Source of the DNA: Streptomyces antioxidans
Lineage (GTDB): Bacteria > Actinomycetota > Actinomycetes > Streptomycetales > Streptomycetaceae
NCBI RefSeq assembly: GCF_000968685.2
Contig: NZ_LAKD02000105.1
Coordinates: 41,013-105,012, forward strand
Length of the DNA stretch: 64,000 bases
Direction: 5' to 3'
In this document: positions 42,429 through 53,277 of the stretch, one piece after another
Layout of the letters: each line of letters opens with the position of its first letter
Position numbering within the stretch: position 1 is the first letter of the stretch
The notes under the pieces: generated by a model
Databases searched by the model: none
What the model was told of the DNA's origin: nothing
What the model saw: only the letters and a program-made list of their open reading frames with translations
Position numbers and translations under genes: made by a program

Positions 42429-42588
42429 GGTTGCGCAGATTACGGCCTGTCAGCCCGGCCCGCCCCCCAATTTCCGCAGCTCGTGGGCCAGATCACCGGG
42501 GCGGTGCGGTTCCACTCGGGCTGCCACACAATGGGTGCCACAAACACCGTCCGGCCCCCACCTACCCCCACCCCTCAGGAGCCCCAAC

Positions 42589-42993
42589 GTGGCCTTGCAG
42601 ATCATCGTCGACCAGGACGCGGCGACCGCCCCCTTCGAGCAGATCCGTACCCAGATCGCCGAGCTGGCCCGCTCCGGCGCGCTCCCCGTGGGCTACAAGC
42701 TGCCCACCGTGCGCGGCTTCGCCGAGGAGCTGGGCCTGGCCGCGAACACCGTCGCCAAGGCGTACCGGGCCCTGGAGGAGGACGGTGTGATCGAGACCCG
42801 CGGCCGCCACGGCTCCTTCATCGCGGCGGCGGGTGACGCGGCCCTGCGCCGGGCCGCCGAGGCCGCCCAGACCTACGTCCAGCGGGCGCGGCGGCTGGGC
42901 CTGGACCGCGCGGCCGCCCTCGCCACCGTCGAGGACGCCCTGCGGGCGGTCTACGGCGACTCCGCCGGTGGCCGCGGCGGTGACCCCGCCTGA
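42589..42993 (+). CDS. GntR-family regulator (YtrA type)
   Basis: A 134-residue protein: GntR winged helix (APFEQIRTQIAELARSGALPVGYKLPTVRGFAEELGLAANTVAKAYRALEEDGVIETRGRHGSFIA) and a short C-terminal tail of about 50 residues, as in the YtrA subfamily that regulates ABC transporters. GTG 42589 has AGGAG seven bases upstream. Twelve bases separate it from the DDAH gene, so they may be cotranscribed. Confidence 0.9.
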   Translation: MALQIIVDQDAATAPFEQIRTQIAELARSGALPVGYKLPTVRGFAEELGLAANTVAKAYRALEEDGVIETRGRHGSFIAAAGDAALRRAAEAAQTYVQRARRLGLDRAAALATVEDALRAVYGDSAGGRGGDPA

Positions 42994-43005
42994 CATGCTG
43001 TCCCC

Positions 43006-43824
43006 ATGACCAGCGCCATGCCCAACCCCATGACCGGCGGCCGTACGGCCGGCCGCAAAGCCCTCGTCCGGCGCCCCAGCCCCCGCCTCGCCGACGGGCT
43101 GGTCACCCATATCGACCGCACCCCGGTCGATGCCGCGCTGGCGCTGCGGCAGTGGGAGGTCTACGTCGTGGCGCTGCGCGCCCACGGCTGGGAGACGGTC
43201 GAGCTGCCCGCGCTGGACGACTGCCCGGACGGGGTGTTCGTCGAGGACGCCCTGGTCGTCTACAAGAACGTCGCGGTGATCGGCCGCCCCGGAGCCGAGT
43301 CCCGCAGGCCCGAGACCGCGACCGCCGAGGAGGCCGTGACCGGCCTCGGCTGCTCGCTGAACCGGATCCGCGAACCGGGGACGCTGGAGGGCGGGGACGT
43401 CCTGAAGATCGGCGACACCCTCTACGCGGGACGCGGCGGACGCACCGACGGCGACGGCATCCGCCAGCTGCGCTCCGCGCTGGAGCCGCTGGGCGCGCGG
43501 GTGGTGGCCGTACCGGTCAGCAAGGTGCTCCACCTGAAGTCGGCGGTCACCGCGCTGCCGGACGGCACCGTCATCGGCTACCCGCCGCTGGTGGACGACC
43601 CGGCCGCGTTCCCCCGCTTCCTTCCCGTGCCCGAGGAGTCCGGCGCCCATGTGGTGCTGCTCGGCGGCGGCAAGCTGCTGATGGCGGCGAGCGCGCCGCG
43701 CAGCGCCGAGCTGTTCGCCGACCTCGGCTATGAGCCGGTGCCGGTGGACATCAGCGAGTTCGAGAAGATGGAGGGCTGTGTGACCTGCCTGTCGGTACGG
43801 CTGCGGGAGCTGTACGGCGGCTGA
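43006..43824 (+). CDS. dimethylarginine dimethylaminohydrolase (DDAH)
   Basis: A 272-residue guanidine-modifying enzyme that hydrolyses dimethylarginine to citrulline and dimethylamine. DCPDGVFVEDALVV includes the substrate-binding acidic residues, EGGDVLKIG is conserved, VLHLKSAVTAL carries the catalytic His and EGCVTCLSV the nucleophilic Cys261. Follows the GntR gene closely. Confidence 0.93.
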   Translation: MTSAMPNPMTGGRTAGRKALVRRPSPRLADGLVTHIDRTPVDAALALRQWEVYVVALRAHGWETVELPALDDCPDGVFVEDALVVYKNVAVIGRPGAESRRPETATAEEAVTGLGCSLNRIREPGTLEGGDVLKIGDTLYAGRGGRTDGDGIRQLRSALEPLGARVVAVPVSKVLHLKSAVTALPDGTVIGYPPLVDDPAAFPRFLPVPEESGAHVVLLGGGKLLMAASAPRSAELFADLGYEPVPVDISEFEKMEGCVTCLSVRLRELYGG

Positions 43825-43880
43825 CGTACGGCCGCGGGAGCGTACGCCTGAGCGGCCGTACCCCCTCCGCGCACCGCGTC

Positions 43881-44993
<1,113 letters not shown>

Positions 44994-45216
44994 GGTCTGC
45001 CTCCTGAGAACGGGAGAACGGGGATGGAGGGCCTGGTGCGTCGGTCAGCGCACCCGCCCCCATGATCCAGGACGGAGGGCGGGGGCGCACCAAGGTTTGT
45101 GGCCGTTTACCGAGCTGTTCCACGGAAGCCCACCGGAATGGGGGCGTTCATGGATACTCTTACCCGTTGTGGGACGTCAGGGAAGGGAACGGGGCGGTTT
45201 GGCCAGGTTGTGGCAA

Positions 45217-46575
45217 ATGCGACGGCGCCGGTCCGGTGCACTGCTCGGCGTCGGCATGGCCACGCTGGCGCTGCTGGCCGCCTGCTCCGGGCCTCCGGGC
45301 GGGGACGACGGGCGGCCCGGACCATCGGCGCCGGCCCGCGGGAAGCCCGGGGCAGGGGAGCCGGGCTGGGGGTTCACCCATACCCAGTACAGCGCCGACC
45401 AGGGCACCGACGGCGCCCGTAAGGCCGCGGCGGACCTGCTGTCCCGCCATCCGATGCCGCAGAACCAGCACATCATGGGCTGGGGCGCGGGCAACCCCGA
45501 GCCGTCCCCGGGCGACTACGACTTCGCGGACCTCGACCGCCGTATCGCCCTGATGCGCGAGACCGGCACCGCGCCCGTGCTCACCCTGTGCTGCGCGCCC
45601 GACTGGATGAAGGGCGGCAAGCCGGGGCGTACGGACTGGTCACAGCAGTCCCTGGAGACCGCGCCCACCCCCGAGCACTACGAGGACTTCGCCACGCTCG
45701 CGGGGAAGATCGCCCGGCGCTACCCGCAGGTGCGCCACTTCATCGTCTGGAACGAGTTCAAGGGCTTCTACGACGACGCCAAGAAGCGCTGGAACTACGA
45801 GGGCTACACCCGGCTCTACAACCTCGTCTACCGGGAGCTGAAGAAGCAGAACCCCAAGAACCAGGTCGGCGGCCCGTATGTGGTCGCCGACAGCGACGCC
45901 CCGGGCGAGGACAACGGCGCGGACGGCGGCGACGCCGAGGTGAGCGGCCCCTGGGGCACCCTCGACCAGCGGTCCGCCGACGCGATCGAGCACTGGAACG
46001 AGCACAAGGCGGGCGCGGACTTCGTCGTCGTGGACGGCTCCAGCTACACCCGCGAGGGCGACCGGCTCATCCCGGACGCCTTCGGGGCCACGCGCAAGTT
46101 CCAGGACGTCACCCGCTGGCTGCGCACGACCACCGGGCTGCCGGTGTGGTGGGCCGAGTGGTACGTCGAACCGGAGGACGGGGACGGGGCGGGGTGGGGC
46201 GAGGACCGCCGTATCGCCGTCCAGGCCACCGCGATGATGCGGCTGGCGCGTGGCGGCGCCGCCGCGGCCTTCTACTGGAACCCGGAGACGAAGGAATCCG
46301 ACTGCCCGGGCTGTCTGTGGCGCCCCACCGAACTGGACGGCGGCGGCCGTGCGCTGCCGATGATGACGCTGCTGAGCCGGTTCGCCGAGGAGTTCCCGCC
46401 CGGCACCGCCTTCCGCTCCGTGAAGGTCGCCGCCGACGACCGGCCCAATGTCCAGGTCCTCGCCGACGATGACGCGGTGCTGGTCGTGAACACCCTCGAC
46501 CGGCCGATCAAGGCGAAGATCGACGGCCGGTCGTTCGGGATGGACGGATACGAGGTGCGCTGGCTGAAGCGGTGA
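45217..46575 (+). CDS. lipoprotein glycoside hydrolase, GH39-like (xylosidase-type)
   Basis: A 452-residue extracellular lipoprotein: RRRRSGALLGVGMATLALLAAC lipobox-type signal, then a (beta/alpha)8 glycosidase. Acid/base Glu is in HFIVWNEFKGFYDD and the nucleophile in PVWWAEWYVEP, the GH39/xylosidase pattern. Starts at ATG 45217 or in-frame TTG 45208/45199; no strong ribosome site decides. Convergent with the flippase fusion gene, it may trim or degrade the polysaccharide made by the locus. Confidence 0.82.
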   Translation: MRRRRSGALLGVGMATLALLAACSGPPGGDDGRPGPSAPARGKPGAGEPGWGFTHTQYSADQGTDGARKAAADLLSRHPMPQNQHIMGWGAGNPEPSPGDYDFADLDRRIALMRETGTAPVLTLCCAPDWMKGGKPGRTDWSQQSLETAPTPEHYEDFATLAGKIARRYPQVRHFIVWNEFKGFYDDAKKRWNYEGYTRLYNLVYRELKKQNPKNQVGGPYVVADSDAPGEDNGADGGDAEVSGPWGTLDQRSADAIEHWNEHKAGADFVVVDGSSYTREGDRLIPDAFGATRKFQDVTRWLRTTTGLPVWWAEWYVEPEDGDGAGWGEDRRIAVQATAMMRLARGGAAAAFYWNPETKESDCPGCLWRPTELDGGGRALPMMTLLSRFAEEFPPGTAFRSVKVAADDRPNVQVLADDDAVLVVNTLDRPIKAKIDGRSFGMDGYEVRWLKR

Positions 46576-46632
46576 TCGCCGCCCAGTGCCTTACGTCTGC
46601 GTCTCTGCCTGTGCCTGTGCCTGAGTTTGCGT

Positions 46633-49600
46633 CTACGCCATCGTCACGAAGCGCTGCACCAGCGCGGCCACCACCACGATCAGCAGCGGCACCGCGAACC
46701 AGAACGAGCCCTGCAGCCCGTGCAGCCGCCGTACGCTCGGCCGCACCGCCACCCGCACCACCTCGCGCACCGCCAGCAGCAGCATCAGCGCCACCGCCGC
46801 CAGCGCCCCCACCACCGACCACGGCGTCCAGGTGACCACCGGACCGGCGGGCCCCGGCGCGGGCTCCGGCACGGCCCCGCGCGGCTGCCGCTTCAGCTCG
46901 TACAGCGCCGCGTCCCGGTTGGCGAACACCCGGCGCAGCTCGGCGCGCTGGTCCAGGGAGCGCCGCAGCCGCTCCTGCCAGTGCTCGGCATAGCCGGAGT
47001 CGAGGGTGAGGTAGGTGGACTGGCCGCGGCCCACCATCAGATACGAGTGCGGCCCGGCCTCGCGCACCGCCGTGACCAGGCTGTCGACCAGCACCGGATC
47101 GCGCGGCGCCAGGGTGGGCTCGTAGAGGACCCGCTCCATGTCGCGGGCGCCCCACGGCATCGCGGGGGTGACGTTGTTGACGGGGTCGTCGCTCATCCAC
47201 AGCACGCGGACGGTCGGCTTGTCATGGGCGTAGACGTACTCCATCGCCGCCACCTCGCCCGGCCGCACCCGCTCGAACGTCTCATTGCCCCAGCGCGCCA
47301 CCAGGAACCCGGACACCAGGATCAGCCCGGCCAGCAGCGCGGCCAGTGGGCCCAGCCCCGGGCGAGCCGCGCCCGCGCCGTTCGCGTCCGCGCCGTTCGC
47401 CTCCGCGCGGGCCGCGCCCACGCGTGGGAAGACCGCCAGCGCGCCGAGCACACAGGCGCCCGGCAGCGCGAACATGAAGACGCGCAGCGCCATCTCACCG
47501 CCGTACGACTGCATCCCGAAGCCCAGGAACGGCACGAAGGTCAGCACCAGCAGCGACCGTTCGGCGAATCCGGCGGCGCGCCGCCGCAGCACCCCCCAGC
47601 AGGCCAGCGCCAGCACCCCGCCCGCCAGCGCCACCCGCACGTACAGCACCAGCTTGTGCACGCTGCTGCCGCCCTCGATCCGGCCCGAGACGGACGAGGA
47701 CACATTGCCGCCCACTCCGCCGACGCCCCCGAACAGCTCGTTCCAGTGGCCCGACCAGTACGGCTCGGCCAGGAACCCCACCCACACGGCCACCATGACC
47801 CCGCACAGCAGCGGCAGCCCGTACAGGTTCGAGCGGCGCAGCAGCACCAGCGCGGTCACCACGCCCAGCATCACGAACGGGGTCAGCTGATGGGCCGCCA
47901 CGGACGCCGCGAAGAGCGCGATCAGCAGCCCGAGCAGGGCCGTGCGCTGGGCGGGCGTGGCCGTCGCGACCTCGGCCTCGCCCGGCCACCGCTTGCCGGG
48001 CAGCACCCGGGGCTCGCGGAACCACACCAGGAGGACGGCGACGAAGACGAGGTAGAGGAGGTAGGTGAACCCCTGCGGCGAGAAGTAGTCCTGCCCCACC
48101 CAGCCGCTCAGGCCGAACAGCCACACCGCCGTCCACTTCGCCCGCCAGCTCGCCCGCAGGGCGCGCAACAGCACCATCAGCGGGGCGAGACAGAGCACCT
48201 GGAGCAGCGTCGGCCACCAGCGCAGCACCTCGGAGAGGTCGTGCACCCCGGCCGCCTGGGCGAGGAACGCGGCCCCCGCGAAGAATCCGGGCCAGCTCCA
48301 GCGCGCGTCCAGGTCCGGCACGGCGTGGCCGGTCCGGCCGATGTAGTCCAGGAACCCGAGGTGCTGCCACGCGGTCGGGAACCGCGGCTGCGCCTCCAGC
48401 ACGGCGGGCACGGCGTGCAGCGAGACGACGGTCGCCAGGAGGACGGCGGTCAGCAGGGCGCGGCGGGGCCGCGCGAGGCGCAGCGCACCCGCGAAGGCGA
48501 CGATGAGCAGCGCGGCCCCGAGAAGGGTGGCCCTGGGCAGCACCGAGACGAGCCCGAGTCCGCCCATACGGTCGAGATCGCCGTCGTCCAGGCGCAGCAG
48601 CGGCGCCCAGTAGAGGGCCAACCCGGCGCCCGCGACCGCCCACAGGGTGGCCGCACCCTTCCGTCCGGCCCGTGTCCCGGCCCGGCCGGGACGGTCGGCC
48701 GCGACGGATGCGTCGGATGCGTCGGCGGCCGGGGGCGGCGCTTCCGCGGGCGGCGCTTCGAAGCGCTTGGCCCAGCGGCGTTCGTGGGCCTCACCGGACA
48801 GCGGCGGGGCCGCGGTGGGCAAACGCATGCGGACGCCGAGCGCGAGCGTGTCCGTGTCGAGGGCGGCGCGGAGGGCCCAGCGGGTGCCGTAGTGCTCCGC
48901 GTGGTGGTGCTGTTCGTGGTGGTGTCCGTGGCGGTGCTTGGGGCGGCGGTCGCCGTCGACCGCGAGGTCCGCCAGATCGCCGTCCGGCGCCGTGTGCTGT
49001 TCCGGCAGCGGTGCCGCGGGCGGGGCGGAGAACGAGGGCGAGGACGAGGAGACCGGCGGTCCTGTAACCGGCGCCTCCGCCTGCCCCTTGAGCACCCGGC
49101 GCAGCCTGACCGCCGCGATGCTCGCGATCACCGCCAGGCTGGAGATCTCCGCGACCCCCGCCCCCGTCAGCCCCATCCGGGGCAGCAGAAGCAACGTCAG
49201 CCCCAGCACCAGGACGCACAGCAGCCCCTGGAGGACCGCGAGTCCCGAGGTGCGGCTCTGCGCGCGCAGCACCGCGAAGTACACCTCGATGACCACCCGC
49301 AGCGCCGCGCCCACCGCGAACCAGCGCAGCAGCGGCGCCGCCGCATCCGCGTAGCCGTCGCCGAAGACCTCGAGGATCTGGGGCGCGAAGACGAACAGGA
49401 AAAGGCAGACCGGGACCATGATGCGGGCCATCCGCCGCAGCGCCGCGCGGCAGTTCTCGGCGAGCCTGGCCGGGTCGTGGGAGCCCTCGACGGTCAGCGA
49501 GGAACCCATGTTGACGGCCAGTAGATTCGTGGTGCCGCCGATGGTGGTGGTGATGTAGAAGTACGCGTTGTCGGCCGCGCTGACCTGCGAGGCGACGATC

Positions 49601-50385
49601 ACCGGCACGGCGTAGACCACCGCGAGCGAGAACAGCGACCCGGTGTAGTCCCCGGCGAGGAAGCGGCCCATCTCCCGGGGGCCCGCGGGCCGGGCCCGCC
49701 CCTCCGTCGCGTGGATGTGCCGGGGCACCAGACGGCGGAACACCAGCCAGCCCAGCGGCACCACGGACACCGCGATCGAGGCGACCCAGGACACGAACAC
49801 CCCGGCGGTCGGGATCGCGGCGGCCAGCACGATGAGCAGCAGCAGCTTGGCGGCCGAGAACACCGTATTGCCCACCGGCACCCAGACCGCGCTGCGCAGC
49901 CCGGTCAGCACCCCGTCCTGCAGGGTCAGCAGCGACCAGCCGACGACCGCCACGATGAAGCCGAGGCCGTGCACCGGGCCGTGCAGAAAGCGGTACGACG
50001 GCCCCCAGGTGTCCAGCGTGAGCAGGAAGGCCACCGCGGCCAGCGCCACGACCACCGAACTCGCGGCGTAGGTGGAGAACACCAGCCGCCCCGTGGTCCG
50101 CCCGGCGACCGGGATGAAGCGGGCCAGCGCGCCCGTGAGGGTGACCGCGGTGAGCCCCGCCAGGAGCTTCATCGCGGCGATGGCCGCCGAGCCCTGGCCG
50201 ACCGCGTCCTCCGCGTAGTAGCGGGCGGCGGCCAGCCAGAAGCCGAGGCCGAGGACCGCGGAGATGCCCGTGTTGAGCATCAGCGCGTAGGCGTTGCGGA
50301 ACAGCGGGGCGCGCTCGCCGCTCCGGCCGCCGGACGGCCGCTCGGCGGCCGTCCGCTCCTCGGTCCGGGTGGTCGTGTCGGACAC
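46633..50385 (-). CDS. fused polysaccharide flippase and membrane glycosyltransferase-like protein
   Basis: A 1250-residue integral membrane protein. Residues about 25-430 are a MOP/Wzx-type flippase (ALMLNTGISAVLGLGFWLAAARYYAEDAVGQ, 12 spans). A linker (440-560) with His cluster HRHGHHHEQHHHAEH follows. Residues about 590-1250 hold another 11-13 spans with a GT-C-like membrane glycosyltransferase topology (PRFPTAWQHLGFLDYIGRTG, LRWWPTLLQVLCLAPL, AHQLTPFVMLGVV) and a soluble segment before the last spans. Both activities in one chain would couple glycan transfer and export. Leading gene is downstream of a deacetylase; all are on the minus strand. Confidence 0.85.
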   Translation of the reverse strand: MSDTTTRTEERTAAERPSGGRSGERAPLFRNAYALMLNTGISAVLGLGFWLAAARYYAEDAVGQGSAAIAAMKLLAGLTAVTLTGALARFIPVAGRTTGRLVFSTYAASSVVVALAAVAFLLTLDTWGPSYRFLHGPVHGLGFIVAVVGWSLLTLQDGVLTGLRSAVWVPVGNTVFSAAKLLLLIVLAAAIPTAGVFVSWVASIAVSVVPLGWLVFRRLVPRHIHATEGRARPAGPREMGRFLAGDYTGSLFSLAVVYAVPVIVASQVSAADNAYFYITTTIGGTTNLLAVNMGSSLTVEGSHDPARLAENCRAALRRMARIMVPVCLFLFVFAPQILEVFGDGYADAAAPLLRWFAVGAALRVVIEVYFAVLRAQSRTSGLAVLQGLLCVLVLGLTLLLLPRMGLTGAGVAEISSLAVIASIAAVRLRRVLKGQAEAPVTGPPVSSSSPSFSAPPAAPLPEQHTAPDGDLADLAVDGDRRPKHRHGHHHEQHHHAEHYGTRWALRAALDTDTLALGVRMRLPTAAPPLSGEAHERRWAKRFEAPPAEAPPPAADASDASVAADRPGRAGTRAGRKGAATLWAVAGAGLALYWAPLLRLDDGDLDRMGGLGLVSVLPRATLLGAALLIVAFAGALRLARPRRALLTAVLLATVVSLHAVPAVLEAQPRFPTAWQHLGFLDYIGRTGHAVPDLDARWSWPGFFAGAAFLAQAAGVHDLSEVLRWWPTLLQVLCLAPLMVLLRALRASWRAKWTAVWLFGLSGWVGQDYFSPQGFTYLLYLVFVAVLLVWFREPRVLPGKRWPGEAEVATATPAQRTALLGLLIALFAASVAAHQLTPFVMLGVVTALVLLRRSNLYGLPLLCGVMVAVWVGFLAEPYWSGHWNELFGGVGGVGGNVSSSVSGRIEGGSSVHKLVLYVRVALAGGVLALACWGVLRRRAAGFAERSLLVLTFVPFLGFGMQSYGGEMALRVFMFALPGACVLGALAVFPRVGAARAEANGADANGAGAARPGLGPLAALLAGLILVSGFLVARWGNETFERVRPGEVAAMEYVYAHDKPTVRVLWMSDDPVNNVTPAMPWGARDMERVLYEPTLAPRDPVLVDSLVTAVREAGPHSYLMVGRGQSTYLTLDSGYAEHWQERLRRSLDQRAELRRVFANRDAALYELKRQPRGAVPEPAPGPAGPVVTWTPWSVVGALAAVALMLLLAVREVVRVAVRPSVRRLHGLQGSFWFAVPLLIVVVAALVQRFVTMA

Positions 50386-50394
50386 GGGCTTACG

Positions 50395-51234
50395 TCACCT
50401 TCCGTAGAACCTGCCGTGGAACGCGGCCCGGGAGCCCCGTGGGAGCCGGAGCGGTAGCCGGGAGAGCTGACGGGACCGGCGCACCAGGGCGTACGCCTTG
50501 GTGAGGGCCCGGTCCCGGGCGAAGTCGCGGCACAGCGCCCGCCCGGACACCAGCCGCTCGAACTCCTCGATACCGGTCGAGCGCCGCACGGTGACCCGGC
50601 GCAGCGCGTACGGGCCCTGGCCGGGCGCGGCGAGCGCGTTGCCCACCGCGAGGGACACCCCGAACCCGGCCGAGCGCACCACGCGTCGCACCCGGCGGCT
50701 GGAGTAGCCGTAGGGGTACGCGAACGACACGGGCGGACGGCCCAGTTCGGCGGTGAGCAGATCCCGGCAGCGGGCCACCTCGAACCACAGCCGGGCGTCG
50801 GAGAGCTGGTCGAGCTGGGGGTGGGTGTGGCTGTGCCCGCCGATCTCCACCCCCGCCGCGGCCAGCTCGCGCAGCTGGCCCCAGTCGAGCATCAGGTCCA
50901 GCGCCCCGGACGCCTGGCGGGGGCCGCGCAGCCAGCCGGTGGCCGCGAAGAGCGTGGCTTCGAAGGTGTGGCGGTCGAGGACGGGGAGGGCGTGGCGGTG
51001 CACGCCCTCGTAGCCGTCGTCGAAGGTGACCACCACGGGCCTGGGCGGCAGCGCGGAGCCGCCACGCCAGGCGTCGGCCAGCCGCGCACAGCTGACCGGG
51101 GTGAAGCCGCGCTCGCCGAGCAGCGCCATCTGCTCGGCGAACGCGCCCGGCGCGACGGACAGCGCACGGGTGGCCCGCGCGGGAGCGTCGGCCACCGCGT
51201 GATACATCAGGATCGGCACCGCCCCTGCCGTCAT
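50395..51234 (-). CDS. polysaccharide deacetylase (NodB domain)
   Basis: A 279-residue carbohydrate esterase 4 protein. VVVTFDDGYEG is motif 1 (metal Asp), GGHSHTHPQLDQL motif 2 (HxxxH), and FAYPYGYSSRRV motif 3. No signal peptide is apparent, and the end has basic residues (RRSRQLSRLPLRLPRG). ATG 51234 has GAGAGG upstream (GTG 51237 alternative). Nine bases separate it from the fusion gene. Probably N-deacetylates sugar residues of the polymer. Confidence 0.9.
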   Translation of the reverse strand: MTAGAVPILMYHAVADAPARATRALSVAPGAFAEQMALLGERGFTPVSCARLADAWRGGSALPPRPVVVTFDDGYEGVHRHALPVLDRHTFEATLFAATGWLRGPRQASGALDLMLDWGQLRELAAAGVEIGGHSHTHPQLDQLSDARLWFEVARCRDLLTAELGRPPVSFAYPYGYSSRRVRRVVRSAGFGVSLAVGNALAAPGQGPYALRRVTVRRSTGIEEFERLVSGRALCRDFARDRALTKAYALVRRSRQLSRLPLRLPRGSRAAFHGRFYGR

Positions 51235-51265
51235 CACGGGCTGCCTCTCCTGCCGTCTCGGCCGC

Positions 51266-52468
51266 TCATGCAGCCCCCTCGTGTCTTGGCCGGGCTCGGC
51301 CGTCGGCCGGGGCGTCTGACACCGACGGGTCCGGCGTCGCCGCCGATGCCGACGGGCCCGGCGCCGCCGTTGGCATCGCAGGGTCCGGCGCCCGGGGGTC
51401 CGGCACCGGCCCGATCGTGAAGTGGTCGCCGCCGCGGCGGGCGCGGGCGGTGCCCACCGCGTAGCCGCTCGCCGCCGCGGCGAGGCCCGCCACGATCGCG
51501 CCCGCCCGCCCGGCCCCGCCCGCGCGGCCGAGCAGCGCGTCCCGCAGCCCGCGGGCGATCCCCGCGGGCAGCACCCGGGTGGTGTAGCGGCGCTCGGTCT
51601 CCAGGCCCGCCCGGGCGCCCACGCTGCGGGCCACCAGGGCCTTGGAAAGGCCCTCGGCGTACGCCCGCGACCGGAAGTAGGCGAAGCGCTCCCGGGCCGC
51701 GGGCACCTTGTGGTGGATCACCGCGCGGTCGTCGATCAGCAGCAGCGCGTCCGGCCGGGCACGGGCGAGCCGGATGCACAGCTCGGTCTCCTCGCAGCCC
51801 AGCGGCCGTCTGTCGGCGTCCCGGCCGATCCCGGTCGCGAAGCCCCCGGCGGCGTCGAACGCCGCTCTGCGGAACGAGGCGTTCCCGCCCAGGACGTTGC
51901 GCACCCGGACCCGCCCCGGCGGCAGCCCCCGGTAGGTGCACCCCACCACCCAGTCGAACTCCTCGGGGAACCACGCCGGTCGGCGGCGCGACGCCCACAC
52001 CGGGACGGTGCGCCCGCCGACCGCCATGACCCGCGGATCGGCGTACCCGGCGGCGAAGTGGCGCAGCCAGCCGCGCTCGGCCACCGCGTCGTCGTCGAGG
52101 AAGGCGATCACCTCGCCGTGGGAGGCCGCGACGCCGGTGTTACGGCCGGCGGACAGGCCGCGGGGGCCCGCGTTGGCGAGCACCTGTACGGCCATGTTCT
52201 TGTAGTGGTCCCGCAGCCGCCGCAGCAGGCGGGCATTGTGGTCCACCACCAGGAGCGTCTCGTGGGCGGGCAGCGACTGGGCCCGTACCGAGTCCACCGC
52301 GGCGAGGATGTCGTCCCAGCGGTCCTCGGTGTAGACGCAGATCACCACGGAGATCCGCACCCGCGGCACAGTCCCCTCCTCCGGCACAGTCCCCTCCTCC
52401 GGCACAGTCCCCTCCTCCGGCACCGTCTCCTCCTCCGGTACCGGCGCCGGGACCGGGCGTACCGTCAA
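51266..52468 (-). CDS. family 2 glycosyltransferase with N-terminal EEGTVP repeats
   Basis: A 400-residue GT-A enzyme. ISVVICVYTEDRW starts the nucleotide-binding fold, AFLDDDAVAERGW contains the DxD, and NVLGGNASFRRAAF and GCEETELCIRLAR are acceptor-side motifs. A TTG start overlaps the preceding stop (TTGA). Residues 10-35 are four EEGTVP units from an 18-bp DNA repeat (52365-52436). C-terminal Ala/Pro tail. It should transfer a sugar to a lipid- or glycan-linked acceptor for the locus. Confidence 0.88.
   Translation of the reverse strand: MTVRPVPAPVPEEETVPEEGTVPEEGTVPEEGTVPRVRISVVICVYTEDRWDDILAAVDSVRAQSLPAHETLLVVDHNARLLRRLRDHYKNMAVQVLANAGPRGLSAGRNTGVAASHGEVIAFLDDDAVAERGWLRHFAAGYADPRVMAVGGRTVPVWASRRRPAWFPEEFDWVVGCTYRGLPPGRVRVRNVLGGNASFRRAAFDAAGGFATGIGRDADRRPLGCEETELCIRLARARPDALLLIDDRAVIHHKVPAARERFAYFRSRAYAEGLSKALVARSVGARAGLETERRYTTRVLPAGIARGLRDALLGRAGGAGRAGAIVAGLAAAASGYAVGTARARRGGDHFTIGPVPDPRAPDPAMPTAAPGPSASAATPDPSVSDAPADGRARPRHEGAA
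52365..52436 (-). repeat. 18-bp tandem repeat, four units, within the GT2 gene
   Basis: Units 52365-52382, 52383-52400, 52401-52418 and 52419-52436 (GGCACAGTCCCCTCCTCC with variants in the last). Encodes four EEGTVP hexapeptides just after the start codon. Confidence 0.95.
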
Positions 52469-53277
52469 GACGCCTCCCCCCGGACCGCCGCGGGCGCCAC
52501 CGCGGGGCGGCGCGGGCGCCGGGCGCCGCGCTCGCGCAGGATCACCTTCAGCACCCGCAGCCCGTCGCGGACGGCCCGCAGATTGCTGACGCCGTGGATG
52601 CGCTCGTACTCATGGCTGGGGATCTCCTGGACCCGCAGCCCCGCCTTGACCACCCGGATGTTCATCAGCGTCTCCACCTCGAACCCGGCGCAGTCCAGCG
52701 CGATCTCATCGAGGCAGTGGCGCCAGAAGGCGTTGTAGCCGTAGCAGAGATCGGTGTAGCGGGCGCCGAACTTGCGGTTGACGATCGAGGTGAGCGCGCG
52801 GTTGCCGAGCCGCCGGATCGTCGTCATGTCGTCCGTGCCGCCGCCGTTGGCGAAGCGCGAGCCCTTGGCGAAGTCGGCGCCCGAGACGAGTGCCGACACA
52901 TAGCTGACGATCTCCGCCCCATCGGCGGAGCCATCCGCGTCGATCATCACCACGATCTCGCCCGTGCAGGCGGCGAATCCGGCGATGAGCGCGTCCCCCT
53001 TGCCTTTTCCCGACTGCGAGACGACTCTCACCTCGGGCCACAGTTCCCGGGCCACCTGGACCGTGTCGTCGGTGGAATTGCCGTCGACCAGGACCACCTC
53101 GTGGATCCAGCCGGGAAGGGTTTTGAAAACGTACGGAAGATTCTCGGCCTCGTTCATCGCCGGAATCACGACGCTCACCGGTGGCGCAATCGCGAGATGA
53201 GAGGACACCGGGCGGTACGGATGCGTACCGGCCGCCGGATCGATTTCCGGCGCGGCCGGGCGCAGAAAGGAGCTCAT
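52465..53277 (-). CDS. family 2 glycosyltransferase, dolichyl-phosphate-mannose synthase-like
   Basis: A 270-residue enzyme: VSVVIPAMNEAENLPYVF, VLVDGNSTDDTVQVARE, VMIDADGSADGAE (DxD) and KFGARYTDLCYGYNAFW are typical of Dpm1-like GT2 proteins. Start ATG 53277. It heads the cluster of cotranscribed genes (TTGA overlap with the next). May make the polyprenyl-phosphate sugar used by the fusion enzyme. Confidence 0.9.
   Translation of the reverse strand: MSSFLRPAAPEIDPAAGTHPYRPVSSHLAIAPPVSVVIPAMNEAENLPYVFKTLPGWIHEVVLVDGNSTDDTVQVARELWPEVRVVSQSGKGKGDALIAGFAACTGEIVVMIDADGSADGAEIVSYVSALVSGADFAKGSRFANGGGTDDMTTIRRLGNRALTSIVNRKFGARYTDLCYGYNAFWRHCLDEIALDCAGFEVETLMNIRVVKAGLRVQEIPSHEYERIHGVSNLRAVRDGLRVLKVILRERGARRPRRPAVAPAAVRGEAS

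Noticed and set aside
46627..49524. 965-codon + strand ORF opposite the flippase fusion
   Set aside because: His/Gln/Arg-rich shadow of the membrane protein; no family features.
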